In this document: positions 8,150 to 16,797 of the stretch, one piece after another
How the letters are laid out: every line of letters starts with the position of its first letter
Position numbering within the stretch: the first letter of the stretch is position 1
Source of the DNA: Geomobilibacter sp964431365
GTDB lineage: Bacteria > Desulfobacterota > Desulfuromonadia > Geobacterales > DSM-12255
NCBI GenBank assembly: GCA_964431365.1
Contig: CAYSJJ010000009.1
Location: forward strand, 1 to 64,000
Length of the DNA: 64,000 bases
Direction of reading: 5' to 3'
Notes under the pieces: generated by a model
Databases searched by the model: none
Told to the model about the DNA's origin: nothing
Seen by the model: the letters and a program-made list of their open reading frames with translations, nothing else
Program-made: the position numbers and the translations under genes

Positions 8150-9088
8150 TCAGTCGGTACTCTGTCGAACGACGTACAGCGGCCGTTCCATCATCCGGAA
8201 ATGCATGCGGGCCAGATACTCGCCAATGACCCCCAGTGCCAGGAGTTGTACACCTGAAAAGATCGATATGATGGAGGCCAGGAAGGGGAAGCCGGGAACG
8301 CTCGATCCAAGGAGAAAAAATCGCCCAACCACGTAGGCGAGGATCAGCAGGCCGAATATGGCGCAGGCAAAACCCAGAAGGCTGGCAATCTGCAAGGGGA
8401 TCACGCTGAAACCGGTCATCATGTTGAATGCATGGGTTACCAGTTTCCTGAACGTATAGTTCGATATGCCTTGCTGGCGTGGGGCGTGCGCGACGGGAAC
8501 GGCAGTAAAGCGGGTGGTTCCCCAGGTGAGCAGGACGTCGACCGACGCCAATGGACTCCTGTAGTCGAGGAAGGCGCTTCGGACATCGGTACGAAACGCC
8601 CTGAATGCGCTGACCTTGCTTGCTATTTCCGAACCCATTGCGCTTTTGAGCGCGAGTTTGGTGATGCGCGATGCCATGTCACGCCAGATACCGTGCTGTT
8701 CCCGTTGAGGCGTGCCATACACCACATCGTACCCGTTATCGAGCGGCACCAGCAGTTTGGGAATCTCTGCCGGCGGATGCTGCAGATCGTCATCCATGGT
8801 GACGATGATCTGGTTGCGTGCCGCGCGGATGCCACAGAGAAGGGCGTTGTGCTGCCCGTAGTTCCGCATGAGGGTGTAACCGCGAACGGACGGATAGTCG
8901 CGTGCCAGACCGCGGATTACTTCCCAGCTTTGGTCGCGACTGCCGTCATTGACGAGGATGACCTCCCACTCTTCCGTAATGCTCTGGAGGACTGCGGTCA
9001 GCTGGGGGATCAGGTCCGGTAGGATTGCGGCACTGTTGTAAACAGGAATGACCACGGAAAGGGATAATGTCTGAAGGAGTTGTGCCAT
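8150..9088 (-). CDS. Polyprenyl-phosphate glycosyltransferase (GT2, GtrB/ArnC/DPM-like)
   Basis: A 312-residue protein. It has an N-terminal GT-A domain (SVVIPVYNSA, VNDGSRDQSW, DDDLQHPP with the metal-binding Asp cluster) and two C-terminal membrane segments (~235-300), as in GtrB, ArnC and bacterial DPM1 relatives that load a sugar onto undecaprenyl phosphate. It is the first gene of the minus-strand operon with the WecD-like and WecE-like enzymes. It may therefore transfer Fuc4NAc or a partner sugar to the lipid carrier. Donor identity is inference. Confidence 0.8.
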   Translation of the reverse strand: MAQLLQTLSLSVVIPVYNSAAILPDLIPQLTAVLQSITEEWEVILVNDGSRDQSWEVIRGLARDYPSVRGYTLMRNYGQHNALLCGIRAARNQIIVTMDDDLQHPPAEIPKLLVPLDNGYDVVYGTPQREQHGIWRDMASRITKLALKSAMGSEIASKVSAFRAFRTDVRSAFLDYRSPLASVDVLLTWGTTRFTAVPVAHAPRQQGISNYTFRKLVTHAFNMMTGFSVIPLQIASLLGFACAIFGLLILAYVVGRFFLLGSSVPGFPFLASIISIFSGVQLLALGVIGEYLARMHFRMMERPLYVVRQSTD

Positions 9089-9306
9089 TGCCAGGACTCG
9101 AGGGAGGGCCGACTACCGTCCAGCGGATTCGGATGCGGACAGCGGCGTAGGTTCAATTTTAATAATTTCAAATTTGCGCAACGTTATCTTATGAGTACCT
9201 ATAAGTCAACGGCTTTTCGGGAATTTGCCTTTACAGCGGTTGGCGGTGGTGGTAGAAAAAATCGTCCGCGTACGAACGCCATCCGATCACACTCTGGATA
9301 GACCCA

Positions 9307-10455
9307 ATGATCAACGATTTTCTCAGCGACAGCCGTCCCACCTACGCCGAGGTCGACCTTGCAGCCCTGCGGGACAACTTTGCCCGAGTCAGGCAGGCGG
9401 TGCCGGCCGATTGCGGCATTCTGGCGGTGGTGAAGGCCGATGCCTACGGCCACGGCTTCATGGACATCGCCCAGGAACTGGAGCGCCTGGGGGTTACCGC
9501 CTTCGGGGTCGCCTTCCTGGCGGAGGGGATCCAACTGCGCAAGAGCGGCATCGACCGGCCCATCCTGGTGCTGGGGGGGATCTACCCGGGGCAGGAGAAG
9601 AAGTGCGTCGGCTTCAATCTCTCCACCACCCTCTTTTCCCTGGAGCAGGCCCACATCCTGGACGGGGTGGCCCGCCGGCTCTACCGGAAGGCCAGGGTGC
9701 ACGTCAAGGTGGATACCGGGATGGGGCGACTCGGCATTGCGCCGGCGGAGACCGCAGCTTTTTTCGCCGCCCTTCGTGATCTTCCCAACCTGGAGCTGGA
9801 GGGGATCGTCTCCCACTTCGCGTCGGCCGACGAACTGGACGAGGACGGCGAGCGGTACACGGCAGAGCAGACCGGCCATTTTCTTCACGCCCTGGATGCG
9901 GCCCGGGCGGCCGGATTCACCCCCCCCTTCGTCCATATCGCCAACAGCGCCGGGCTGTTCAGCCGGCCCCTGCCGTTTTGCACCCTGGTCAGGCCGGGGA
10001 TCGCCCTGTACGGCTCCCTGCCGTCGTCCGACTTCAGTGGTCGGCTCGACCTGGAGCCGGTCATGAGCCTGAAGAGCCGGATTGCCCTGCTTAAATGGGT
10101 GGACGAGGGGACCTGCATCAGTTACGCCCGGCGGTTCCGGGCCCCGGGGCGGACCCTGATCGCCAGCGTGCCGGTCGGCTACGCGGACGGCTATCCCCGC
10201 GCCCTCACGAACCGGGGAGAGGCGCTGGTCCGCGGGCTCAGGGCCAGGGTGGCAGGCACGGTCTGCATGGACTGGATCATGCTGGACGTGACCCACATTC
10301 CCGGCGTGGCCGTGGGTGACGAGGTGGTCCTCATGGGGAAGGACGCCGTCGGCAACAGCGTCCGGGTGGAGGAGTTGGGGGGCTGGGCCGGTACCATCCC
10401 CTACGAGATACTCTGCGGCATCAGCAAGCGGGTGCCGAGGATCTATAAACCATGA
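9307..10455 (+). CDS. alr: Alanine racemase
   Basis: A 382-residue PLP enzyme interconverting L- and D-alanine for peptidoglycan. The PLP lysine is K43 in AVVKADAYGHG and the opposing base is Tyr273 in ISYARRF, followed by the SVPVGYADGYPR signature. Length is normal. The ATG has only a weak upstream GGA. The 218-nt space upstream is shared with the divergent glycan operon and contains AT-rich stretches at ~9150-9200 that could hold both promoters; no convincing pair of -35/-10 boxes was found. A long palindromic element follows the stop codon within 5 nt. Confidence 0.95.
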   Translation: MINDFLSDSRPTYAEVDLAALRDNFARVRQAVPADCGILAVVKADAYGHGFMDIAQELERLGVTAFGVAFLAEGIQLRKSGIDRPILVLGGIYPGQEKKCVGFNLSTTLFSLEQAHILDGVARRLYRKARVHVKVDTGMGRLGIAPAETAAFFAALRDLPNLELEGIVSHFASADELDEDGERYTAEQTGHFLHALDAARAAGFTPPFVHIANSAGLFSRPLPFCTLVRPGIALYGSLPSSDFSGRLDLEPVMSLKSRIALLKWVDEGTCISYARRFRAPGRTLIASVPVGYADGYPRALTNRGEALVRGLRARVAGTVCMDWIMLDVTHIPGVAVGDEVVLMGKDAVGNSVRVEELGGWAGTIPYEILCGISKRVPRIYKP

Positions 10456-10459
10456 GTCG

Positions 10460-10639
10460 GTGAGAACCGCGCACCGTGCTCCGCTCAGAGTGCCGCTCGC
10501 GCCGCCACTGTACGGCTCATTCCGCGACGGCCCATCAACTCGCCCGGCGGGCTCAGACACGATGGGCCGTCTTTGCTCCATTTCGCCTACAGTGGCTGGC
10601 GCTCGGGCGCAATCGCTTCTCAAGGCACGCGGTTCTCAC
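10460..10639. repeat. 180-bp near-palindromic element between alr and selD
   Basis: The ends GTGAGAACCGCG (10460-10471) and CGCGGTTCTCAC (10628-10639) are perfect inverted repeats. Inner blocks also pair, for example GCCACTGTA with TACAGTGGC and ACGGCCCATC with GATGGGCCGT. The whole intergenic region is thus one imperfect hairpin. It has no gene of its own and may reduce read-through from alr into selD. Confidence 0.8.
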
Positions 10640-10664
10640 GTGTAGTTGTTTCACAGGGGCAGAC

Positions 10665-11702
10665 ATGACCAGCGAGAAGATCAAACTCACCGCCATGGTG
10701 AAAGCAGCCGGTTGAGCGGCTAAACTGGGCCCGGCGGGCCTGGAAGACGCTCTGCAAGGTATCGGCATTTCCGGCGATCCCGACCTCCTGGTCGGCCCGG
10801 AGACGGCCGACGACGCCGGGGTTTACCGGTTGACGGATAGCTGCGCCCTGGTGGAGACCGTGGACGTCATCACGCCGCTGGTGGACGATCCGTACACCTT
10901 CGGCAGGATCGCCGCGGCCAACGCGGTCTCCGATGTCTATGCCATGGGGGGGCGGCCTGTCACCGCCCTGAACCTGGTCTTTTTCCCGGCCTGCACCCTG
11001 CCGTCGGAAGTCCTGCGCGAGATCCTGGCCGGCGGGGCCGAGATGCTCCGGGAGGCCGGGGTCTGCCTGGTGGGGGGGCACACGGTGGAGGACGACGAAC
11101 TGAAGTACGGTCTGGCCGTGACCGGGGTGATCGATCCGGCCGGTATCGTCCGGAATTCGACCCCCCTGCCGGGGGACCGGCTGATCCTCACCAAGCCGCT
11201 GGGGACCGGGATCGTCACCACGGCGATCAAGGCGGAGATGGCCGACGACGTAACCGTTGCGGAGGCTATCCGCTGGATGACCACCCTGAATCGTCAGGCA
11301 GCCGCCCTGATGACCGCGTCCGGGGCTCACGCGGCCACCGACGTGACCGGTTTCGGCCTGATCGGCCATGCCTGTGAGATGGCGTCAGGCGGTGGGGTGA
11401 CCATCCGCCTGGCAACGGGACTGGTGCCGCTCATGGTCGGGGTGCCGGCACTGGTAGCCGACGGGATGGTGCCGGCCGGCTGTTATCGCAACCGTGATCA
11501 CTACTCCCGGTACGTCGCCGGCAACGGCCGTGCCGATATCCTCCTTCCCCTCTACGACCCCCAGACCTCGGGCGGCCTGCTGATCGCCCTGGCCCCGGCC
11601 GACGCCGAACGGTTCCGTGCCGCGGCCCGTGAAGAGGGGCTCTTCGCCGTTGAGATCGGGGAGGTACTGCCGCGTGGGGAGAGCGTCATTGAGATCGTCT
11701 GA
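10665..11702 (+). CDS. selD: Selenide, water dikinase SelD (selenoprotein, in-frame UGA)
   Basis: Makes selenophosphate from selenide and ATP, the selenium donor for selenocysteine. A conventional ORF call would start only at 10830, but frame and homology extend upstream to ATG 10665 through a TGA at 10713-10715. The context is AAG-U-AAKLGP, exactly where SelD has its catalytic Cys or Sec followed by the AAK lysine, so the TGA is read as Sec17. The product is 345 residues, normal for SelD. Other SelD features are ETADDAGVY, VSDVYAMGG, DVTGFGLIGHA and DPQTSGGLL. A hairpin suitable as a SECIS begins 9 nt after the TGA. Confidence 0.95.
10725..10743 (+). promoter_or_regulatory. Candidate bacterial SECIS hairpin of selD
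   Basis: CTGGGCCC (10725-10732) pairs with GGGCCTGG (10736-10743) through an eight-base stem (two G-U pairs) with a GGC loop, starting 9 nt after the UGA. Position and size suit a SelB-dependent SECIS element. Loop identity alone does not prove function. Confidence 0.6.
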
Positions 11703-13044
11703 CAACCCGTCTACTCTGGCCGTAGCCGTCGACCTGGGGACCACCACCATCGCCGCTTCGCTTGTCGATACGGTTTCCGGTGCGGTCCTGGCCAGGGAGG
11801 GGGGGCTCAATCCGCAGCGCCCCTATGGCGCCGATGTGGTGAGTCGTCTGGAATATGCCTGCCGTGGCGAGGTCGAGCGCCGGACCCTTTCCCGACTCGT
11901 CAATGCCGAACTGGAGCGGCTGGTGGGGGCGCTCCTCTCCCGGGCCGACTCTGCGTCGCCCCCGGTCCGGGTGGCGGTGGCCGCCAACCCGACCATGTCG
12001 CACCTGCTGCTGGACCTGCCGGTGGAGAGCCTCGCCTTTCCTCCCTACCGACCCGCGAACACCGGCGCCCATCACGTCGCAACCGGCTCCCTCGGCTGGA
12101 CCATGGACATCCCGCTCTACGTCTTCCCCTCGCCCGGAGGCTTCGTCGGCGGCGACCTGGTTGCCTTTCTCCACGCTCTCGGCGTGAGGGGATCGAGGCG
12201 CGAGGACCGAGGAACGAGGATAGAAGCGTATGAAACTTCCAACCTCGAACCTCGAACCTCGGACCCCGAGCCCCGAGCCCGCCTTTTCCTCGATCTGGGT
12301 ACCAACGGCGAACTGGCCCTGGCATCAGGGGGGCGGCTCTTCGCCACCTCGGCTGCGGCCGGGCCGGCGTTCGAGGGGGGGAATCTCGCCTGCGGCATGG
12401 CGGCGCTCCCCGGGGCGATCCGTTCGGTCAGGCGGGACGCTAGCCGTCTTGCCCTGGAGACAATAGGCGGAGGGACGCCCCGCGGCATCTGCGGCTCCGG
12501 CGTTCTCGACACCATGACCCTTCTGCTGGCAGAAGGGGTGGTGGACAGCACCGGGCAGCTCCTGCCGCCGGCCGAGGTAGCGACCAACCTGGCGACCCGC
12601 ATCATCGAGGCAAAGGGGGAACTGGCCTTCGTCCTCTACCGGGATGCGGCATCCCTCGTCTACCTTTCCCAGGGGGACATCCGTCAGGTGCAGCTGGCCA
12701 AGGCTGCCATCCGGGCCGGCATCGACGTTCTCCTGGCCCGGGCCGGCATCGGCGTCGCCGACCTGGGAGAGGTCGTCCTGACCGGTTCCTTCGGCGTCTC
12801 GCTCAATCCGGAAGGGCTAAAAAGCATTGGAATTTTCACGGAAAACATGGTACAAGTGGCCCGTTTCGTGACGGAGGGGGCCCTCGCTGGCGTAGAGGAA
12901 ACCCTCCGTTCTTCGTCGTATGACGGTGTCGAACAGCTTGCCGCCTCGCTGACCGTCATCCCCCTTTCCGGGACCCCGAGATTCGAGCAGAGTTTTTTCG
13001 CCGAGATGAACTTTCCCCGGCGTGAGCCTGAAGCCGGCTGTTGA
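11689..13044 (+). CDS. ASKHA-domain protein, RACo/DUF4445-like activator without ferredoxin domain
   Basis: A 451-residue protein of the ASKHA ATPase fold. Two phosphate-binding loops are visible: AVDLGTTTIAAS near the N-terminus and LDLGTNGELAL after residue ~200. They are followed by AAGPAFEGGNLACGM, as in the C-terminal half of reductive activators of corrinoid proteins (RACo, DUF4445). The usual N-terminal 2Fe-2S domain is missing. The TTG at 11689 is preferred because GGGGAG lies 8 nt upstream; it overlaps the selD stop. Just before the second phosphate loop is an insertion of about 28 residues encoded by a heptad repeat (12194-12278). Partner unknown. Confidence 0.8.
   Translation: MRSSDNPSTLAVAVDLGTTTIAASLVDTVSGAVLAREGGLNPQRPYGADVVSRLEYACRGEVERRTLSRLVNAELERLVGALLSRADSASPPVRVAVAANPTMSHLLLDLPVESLAFPPYRPANTGAHHVATGSLGWTMDIPLYVFPSPGGFVGGDLVAFLHALGVRGSRREDRGTRIEAYETSNLEPRTSDPEPRARLFLDLGTNGELALASGGRLFATSAAAGPAFEGGNLACGMAALPGAIRSVRRDASRLALETIGGGTPRGICGSGVLDTMTLLLAEGVVDSTGQLLPPAEVATNLATRIIEAKGELAFVLYRDAASLVYLSQGDIRQVQLAKAAIRAGIDVLLARAGIGVADLGEVVLTGSFGVSLNPEGLKSIGIFTENMVQVARFVTEGALAGVEETLRSSSYDGVEQLAASLTVIPLSGTPRFEQSFFAEMNFPRREPEAGC
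12194..12278. repeat. Inverted heptad-repeat array (CTCGNNN) inside the ASKHA gene
   Basis: Left arm: four heptads CGAGGCG, CGAGGAC, CGAGGAA, CGAGGAT (12194-12221). Right arm in opposite orientation: CTCGAAC, CTCGAAC, CTCGGAC and two degenerate CCCGAGC units (12244-12278). The 22-bp spacer is itself partly palindromic (GAAG..CTTC) and begins AGAAGCG. The insertion keeps the reading frame and adds a low-complexity Arg/Glu-rich segment to the protein. The same heptads occur at 60124-60568 and 61361-61481. Confidence 0.85.
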
Positions 13045-13228
13045 AGGTGTCCGGAGAGAGCGACTTTCCCCTAAGCGTTGTGGCTCTAGGCGAAATGGAT
13101 CGTTAAGCGGCCGGATTGTTTGAGCCCGCAGGGCGAGGACGCGTCACCATACCTAGTGGCGGCTGTAGCGAAATAAGCCGTAGAGTCACAGCTGAAGGGG
13201 AATTGGAGCGAACGAGGACACCTTCAAC
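13040..13228. repeat. 189-bp imperfect palindromic element upstream of purH
   Basis: The termini GTTGAAGGTGTCC (13040-13052) and GGACACCTTCAAC (13216-13228) are perfect inverted repeats. Further inside, TTCCCCT pairs with AGGGGAA and GGCTCTA with TAGAGTC in part. The left end covers the stop codon of the ASKHA gene and the right end stops 50 nt before purH. No coding capacity is visible. Confidence 0.8.
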
Positions 13229-13277
13229 TTTCGAATCCATGTTGAATCTATCCACCAGATAAAAGGAGCACCATACG

Positions 13278-14843
13278 ATGGCAAAGATCACCCGAGCCCT
13301 GATCAGCGTGTCGGACAAGACCGGCATCATTGAATTCACAAAGGACCTGACCCGCTTCGGCGTCGAGATCCTCTCCACCGGCGGCACTGCCAAGCTCCTG
13401 CGGGACGCGGGGCTGGCCGTGAAGGACGTCTCCGAGTTCACCGGGTTCCCCGAAATGCTGGACGGCCGGGTCAAGACCCTGCATCCCAAGGTCCACGGCG
13501 GCCTGCTGGGGATGCGGAGCAATCCCGAGCATGTGGCCACCATGCAGGCCCACGACATCGAGCCGATCGACATGGTAGTGGTCAACCTCTACCCGTTCGA
13601 GGCGACCGTTGCCAAGCCGGAGTGCACCATGGAAGACGCCATCGAGAATATCGACATCGGCGGGCCGACCATGCTCCGTTCGGCGGCCAAAAACAACGCC
13701 GACGTGACCGTGCTGGTCGATCCGGCCGACTACCGGCGGGTCCTGGCCGAGATGGCCGAAAACGGCGGCATGGTCAGCAAGGCCACCAACTTCCAGCTGG
13801 CGGTGAAGGTCTACCAGCATACCGCCGCCTACGACGGCGCCATCTCCAACTGGCTCGGCAGCCGCCTCGGCGAAGGGGTCGATCCGTACCCCGCCACCCT
13901 GACCCTGCAGTACCAGAAGGCGCAGGAGATGCGCTACGGCGAGAACCCGCATCAGTCGGCCGCGTTCTACGTCGAGCGGCGGAGCGGCGAGGCGTCGGTG
14001 GCAACGGCCCGCCAGCTCCAGGGGAAGGAACTCTCGTACAACAATATCGCCGACACCGACGCGGCCCTGGAGTGCGTGAAGCAGTTCGGCGAAGGGCCGG
14101 CCTGCGTCATCGTCAAGCATGCCAACCCCTGCGGCGTTGCCCTGGGCGCTTCCGTGCTGGAGGCCTACGAGCGGGCCTACTCGACGGATACCGAATCGGC
14201 CTTCGGCGGCATCATCGCCTTCAACTGCGACCTGGACGAAGCGACGGCCCGGGCCATCGTCGACCGGCAGTTCGTCGAGGTCATCATCGCGCCGAAGGTG
14301 CTTCCCGGCGCCATCGAGGTAGTGGCGGCCAAGAAGAACGTGCGGCTCCTCGAGTGCGGCATGTGGGCGGCCAAGCCGGCACCTCGGCTTGACTTCAAGC
14401 GGGTCTGCGGCGGGCTTCTGGTGCAGGATGCTGACCTCTCACTCACCGGCGAACTGAAGGTGGTGACCAGACGGGCACCGACCGAAAAGGAGATGCAGGA
14501 CCTCCTCTTCACCTGGCGGGTGGCCAAATTCGTCAAGTCCAACGCCATCGTCTACGGCAAGGAGCGGATGACCGTCGGCGTCGGCGCCGGCCAGATGAGC
14601 CGGGTCAACTCGGCCCGCATCGCTGCCATCAAGGCGGAGCACGCCGGTCTGGAAGTCAAGGGGGGGGTCATGGCCTCCGACGCCTTCTTCCCGTTCCGCG
14701 ACGGGATCGACAACGCCGCCAGCGCGGGGATCACGGCGGTCATCCAGCCGGGCGGCAGCATGCGCGACAGCGAGGTGATCGCCGCTGCCGACGAGCACGG
14801 CATGGCGATGGTCTTCACCGGCATGAGGCATTTCAGGCACTAG
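13278..14843 (+). CDS. purH: Bifunctional AICAR transformylase / IMP cyclohydrolase PurH
   Basis: A 521-residue enzyme for the last two steps of IMP synthesis. The N-terminal cyclohydrolase domain (~1-190) shows SVSDKTG, STGGTAKLL and GRVKTLHPKVHGGLLG. The C-terminal transformylase domain (~200-521) shows GENPHQ and KHANPCG, the latter carrying the catalytic Lys-His pair. AAGGAG lies upstream of the ATG. It is near purD and purE in one direction, with non-purine genes interspersed. Confidence 0.97.
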   Translation: MAKITRALISVSDKTGIIEFTKDLTRFGVEILSTGGTAKLLRDAGLAVKDVSEFTGFPEMLDGRVKTLHPKVHGGLLGMRSNPEHVATMQAHDIEPIDMVVVNLYPFEATVAKPECTMEDAIENIDIGGPTMLRSAAKNNADVTVLVDPADYRRVLAEMAENGGMVSKATNFQLAVKVYQHTAAYDGAISNWLGSRLGEGVDPYPATLTLQYQKAQEMRYGENPHQSAAFYVERRSGEASVATARQLQGKELSYNNIADTDAALECVKQFGEGPACVIVKHANPCGVALGASVLEAYERAYSTDTESAFGGIIAFNCDLDEATARAIVDRQFVEVIIAPKVLPGAIEVVAAKKNVRLLECGMWAAKPAPRLDFKRVCGGLLVQDADLSLTGELKVVTRRAPTEKEMQDLLFTWRVAKFVKSNAIVYGKERMTVGVGAGQMSRVNSARIAAIKAEHAGLEVKGGVMASDAFFPFRDGIDNAASAGITAVIQPGGSMRDSEVIAAADEHGMAMVFTGMRHFRH

Positions 14844-14900
14844 GAGGTGGGAAGCGGGGCCGCAGGGCCTCGTTTTCCGCAGATCAACGGGGAGTCTGAA

Positions 14901-16775
14901 ATGCATGTGGAGCGACGTTTACCCGCGTCTGCGATACGGACACACCTCTGGCCGGTTCTGACGCTGCTGGTCGTGACGTGGGGCGTTTATTTCCAGACGC
15001 TCGGCCACGACTTCATCATCAACTGGGATGATAACCTCTATGTGCTGGAAAATCCTGACATCGCAGGGGTTTCACTGGAACACCTGAAACGGGTCTTTAC
15101 GTCGTTTTATGTCGGCAATTACGCGCCGCTCCAGATGCTCTCCTACATGCTGGACTATACCCTGTGGGGGGTGAAACCCGCAGGGTACCTGTTTTCCAAC
15201 ATCCTGTTCCACAGCTGTAACGGCCTTTTCTTCTACTGGATGCTGGTCCGGCTTGGGGGGAACCGGCTCTGGGCGTTCTTCGGCGCCTTTATCTTCCTCT
15301 GTCATCCGGTTCAGGTCGAGTCGGTGGCCTGGGTCTCCCAGCGTAAGAATCTGCTGGCAATGTTCTGTTTCCTGCTCTCGGTGATAACCTACCTTGAGTA
15401 CCGGGAAGAGGGGCCCGGCAGGTCGGGGTGGTACGCGGCGTCGCTGGTGATGTTCATGCTGGCCCTGCTGGCCAAGTCGGTCGTCGTGGTCCTGCCGCTG
15501 GTCCTTTTTCTCCTGGACGTCTGTTTCGCTTCCGACAGTCGTCTGCTGCGGCGATGGATCGACAAAGCTCCCTACTTACTTGTCGCGGCGCTGTTCGCGC
15601 TCCTTACCGTCAAGGCCCAGTCCATGTCAGGCGGCGGGCTCATGCAGTCGGGAGGGGGGGTCCAGTACTACGGTGGCAGCCTCTATGCCACCGTACTGAC
15701 CATGCTTCCGGTCATGATGCGCTATCTGGCGTTCATTGTCTGGCCGGCGAACCTGAGCGCCCTGTATGCTCCGGTCATCAAGACCGAAATTGACTGGTCG
15801 GTGGCAGGGGCGGCACTCTGCGCCGTTATGCTCCTCCTGATCGGTTGGCAGCTGTATCGTCGCAACAGGCAGCTATTCTTCTGGTACACGCTGTTCTTCG
15901 TCGGGTTGCTGCCGGTCTCCCAGATCATCCCCCTGGTCACCATAATGAACGACCGCTATCTCTACTTTCCCATGCTCGGCGCTGCGGCATTTATTGCCTG
16001 GCCGGCACGGAAGGTCGCGGTTGCGCCGCTGCAGTCGCGCACGATCCTTCTCGGAGCGGTGGCACTGTTTGCCATCTCCCTGCCGCTGCTCTCCGCCCGG
16101 AGGGCAGTCGTCTGGAGCAACGCGATGACTCTCTGGAGCGACGCCGTGGCAAAAGAGCCGGGGTTGCCGTTCAACTGGACGTTCATGCTTGAGGCATATC
16201 TTCGGGGCGGAAAACCGGAGCGCATACCGCCGCAGTTTCAGCGCGACCCCCGGTTTAGAAACGGTGTCAACCTGGCCGTGGAGATGTACCAGAAAGAGAA
16301 CAAGCCCGCTCAGGCAGCCCTCTTCCTGAGAACGCTGGTGGCCGGGCTCCCCGGCTTTGCCTACGGGTACTACTCGCTGGGGACCCTTGCCTTTCAGGAG
16401 GGGAAGCTCGACGAGGCGGAGACGTACGGCAGGAAGGCGCTGGCCCTTGAGCCGAACGAAGGGAAATACCGCATCCTGCTCGGGCATGTTGCCGTTGCTT
16501 CCGGGCGGGGTGGTGCGGCGCGGGAGCTGTACCGGACTGCCCTGGCGACGGGGAGTGACGATTCCCTGATGCGGTACTACCTCGCCTGCCTGGAGGCCCG
16601 CGACGGACGGCTGAGCGAGTCCCTGAAAGAGTTGGAGCAGGCGCTGAAGCTCGGTTATGACGACCTGGAGCAGTTGGACAAGGAACCTGTCCTCGCCCCG
16701 GTGCGCGGTCTTCCGGAGTTTGTCCGGATTCGTTCCGGGGGAGTGGCGGGGCAACGTAGTGAAACCAAGCGATGA
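14901..16775 (+). CDS. TMTC-like membrane protein with C-terminal TPR repeats
   Basis: A 624-residue protein. About ten hydrophobic segments span residues ~15-430, then a soluble tail has TPR-like helical repeats (~460-600). The first external loop has GHDFIINWDDNLYVLENPDI, the acidic loop typical of bacterial relatives of eukaryotic TMTC proteins, a GT-C family. A role as a membrane glycosyltransferase using a lipid-linked sugar is therefore plausible. The ATG at 14901 is preceded by GGGGAG at a 6-nt spacing. It sits between purH and purD, 22 nt before the latter, and is not part of purine synthesis. Confidence 0.75.
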   Translation: MHVERRLPASAIRTHLWPVLTLLVVTWGVYFQTLGHDFIINWDDNLYVLENPDIAGVSLEHLKRVFTSFYVGNYAPLQMLSYMLDYTLWGVKPAGYLFSNILFHSCNGLFFYWMLVRLGGNRLWAFFGAFIFLCHPVQVESVAWVSQRKNLLAMFCFLLSVITYLEYREEGPGRSGWYAASLVMFMLALLAKSVVVVLPLVLFLLDVCFASDSRLLRRWIDKAPYLLVAALFALLTVKAQSMSGGGLMQSGGGVQYYGGSLYATVLTMLPVMMRYLAFIVWPANLSALYAPVIKTEIDWSVAGAALCAVMLLLIGWQLYRRNRQLFFWYTLFFVGLLPVSQIIPLVTIMNDRYLYFPMLGAAAFIAWPARKVAVAPLQSRTILLGAVALFAISLPLLSARRAVVWSNAMTLWSDAVAKEPGLPFNWTFMLEAYLRGGKPERIPPQFQRDPRFRNGVNLAVEMYQKENKPAQAALFLRTLVAGLPGFAYGYYSLGTLAFQEGKLDEAETYGRKALALEPNEGKYRILLGHVAVASGRGGAARELYRTALATGSDDSLMRYYLACLEARDGRLSESLKELEQALKLGYDDLEQLDKEPVLAPVRGLPEFVRIRSGGVAGQRSETKR

Positions 16776-16797
16776 TCGTGATGCAAAGGAGTGGAAT

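Noticed and set aside
10830..11702. SelD starting at the TTG at 10830
   Set aside because: This would remove the N-terminal catalytic region; homology continues upstream through the in-frame UGA to ATG 10665.
12194..12278. CRISPR-like direct repeats
   Set aside because: Units are 7 bp and contiguous without spacers, and the two arms are inverted; no cas genes.
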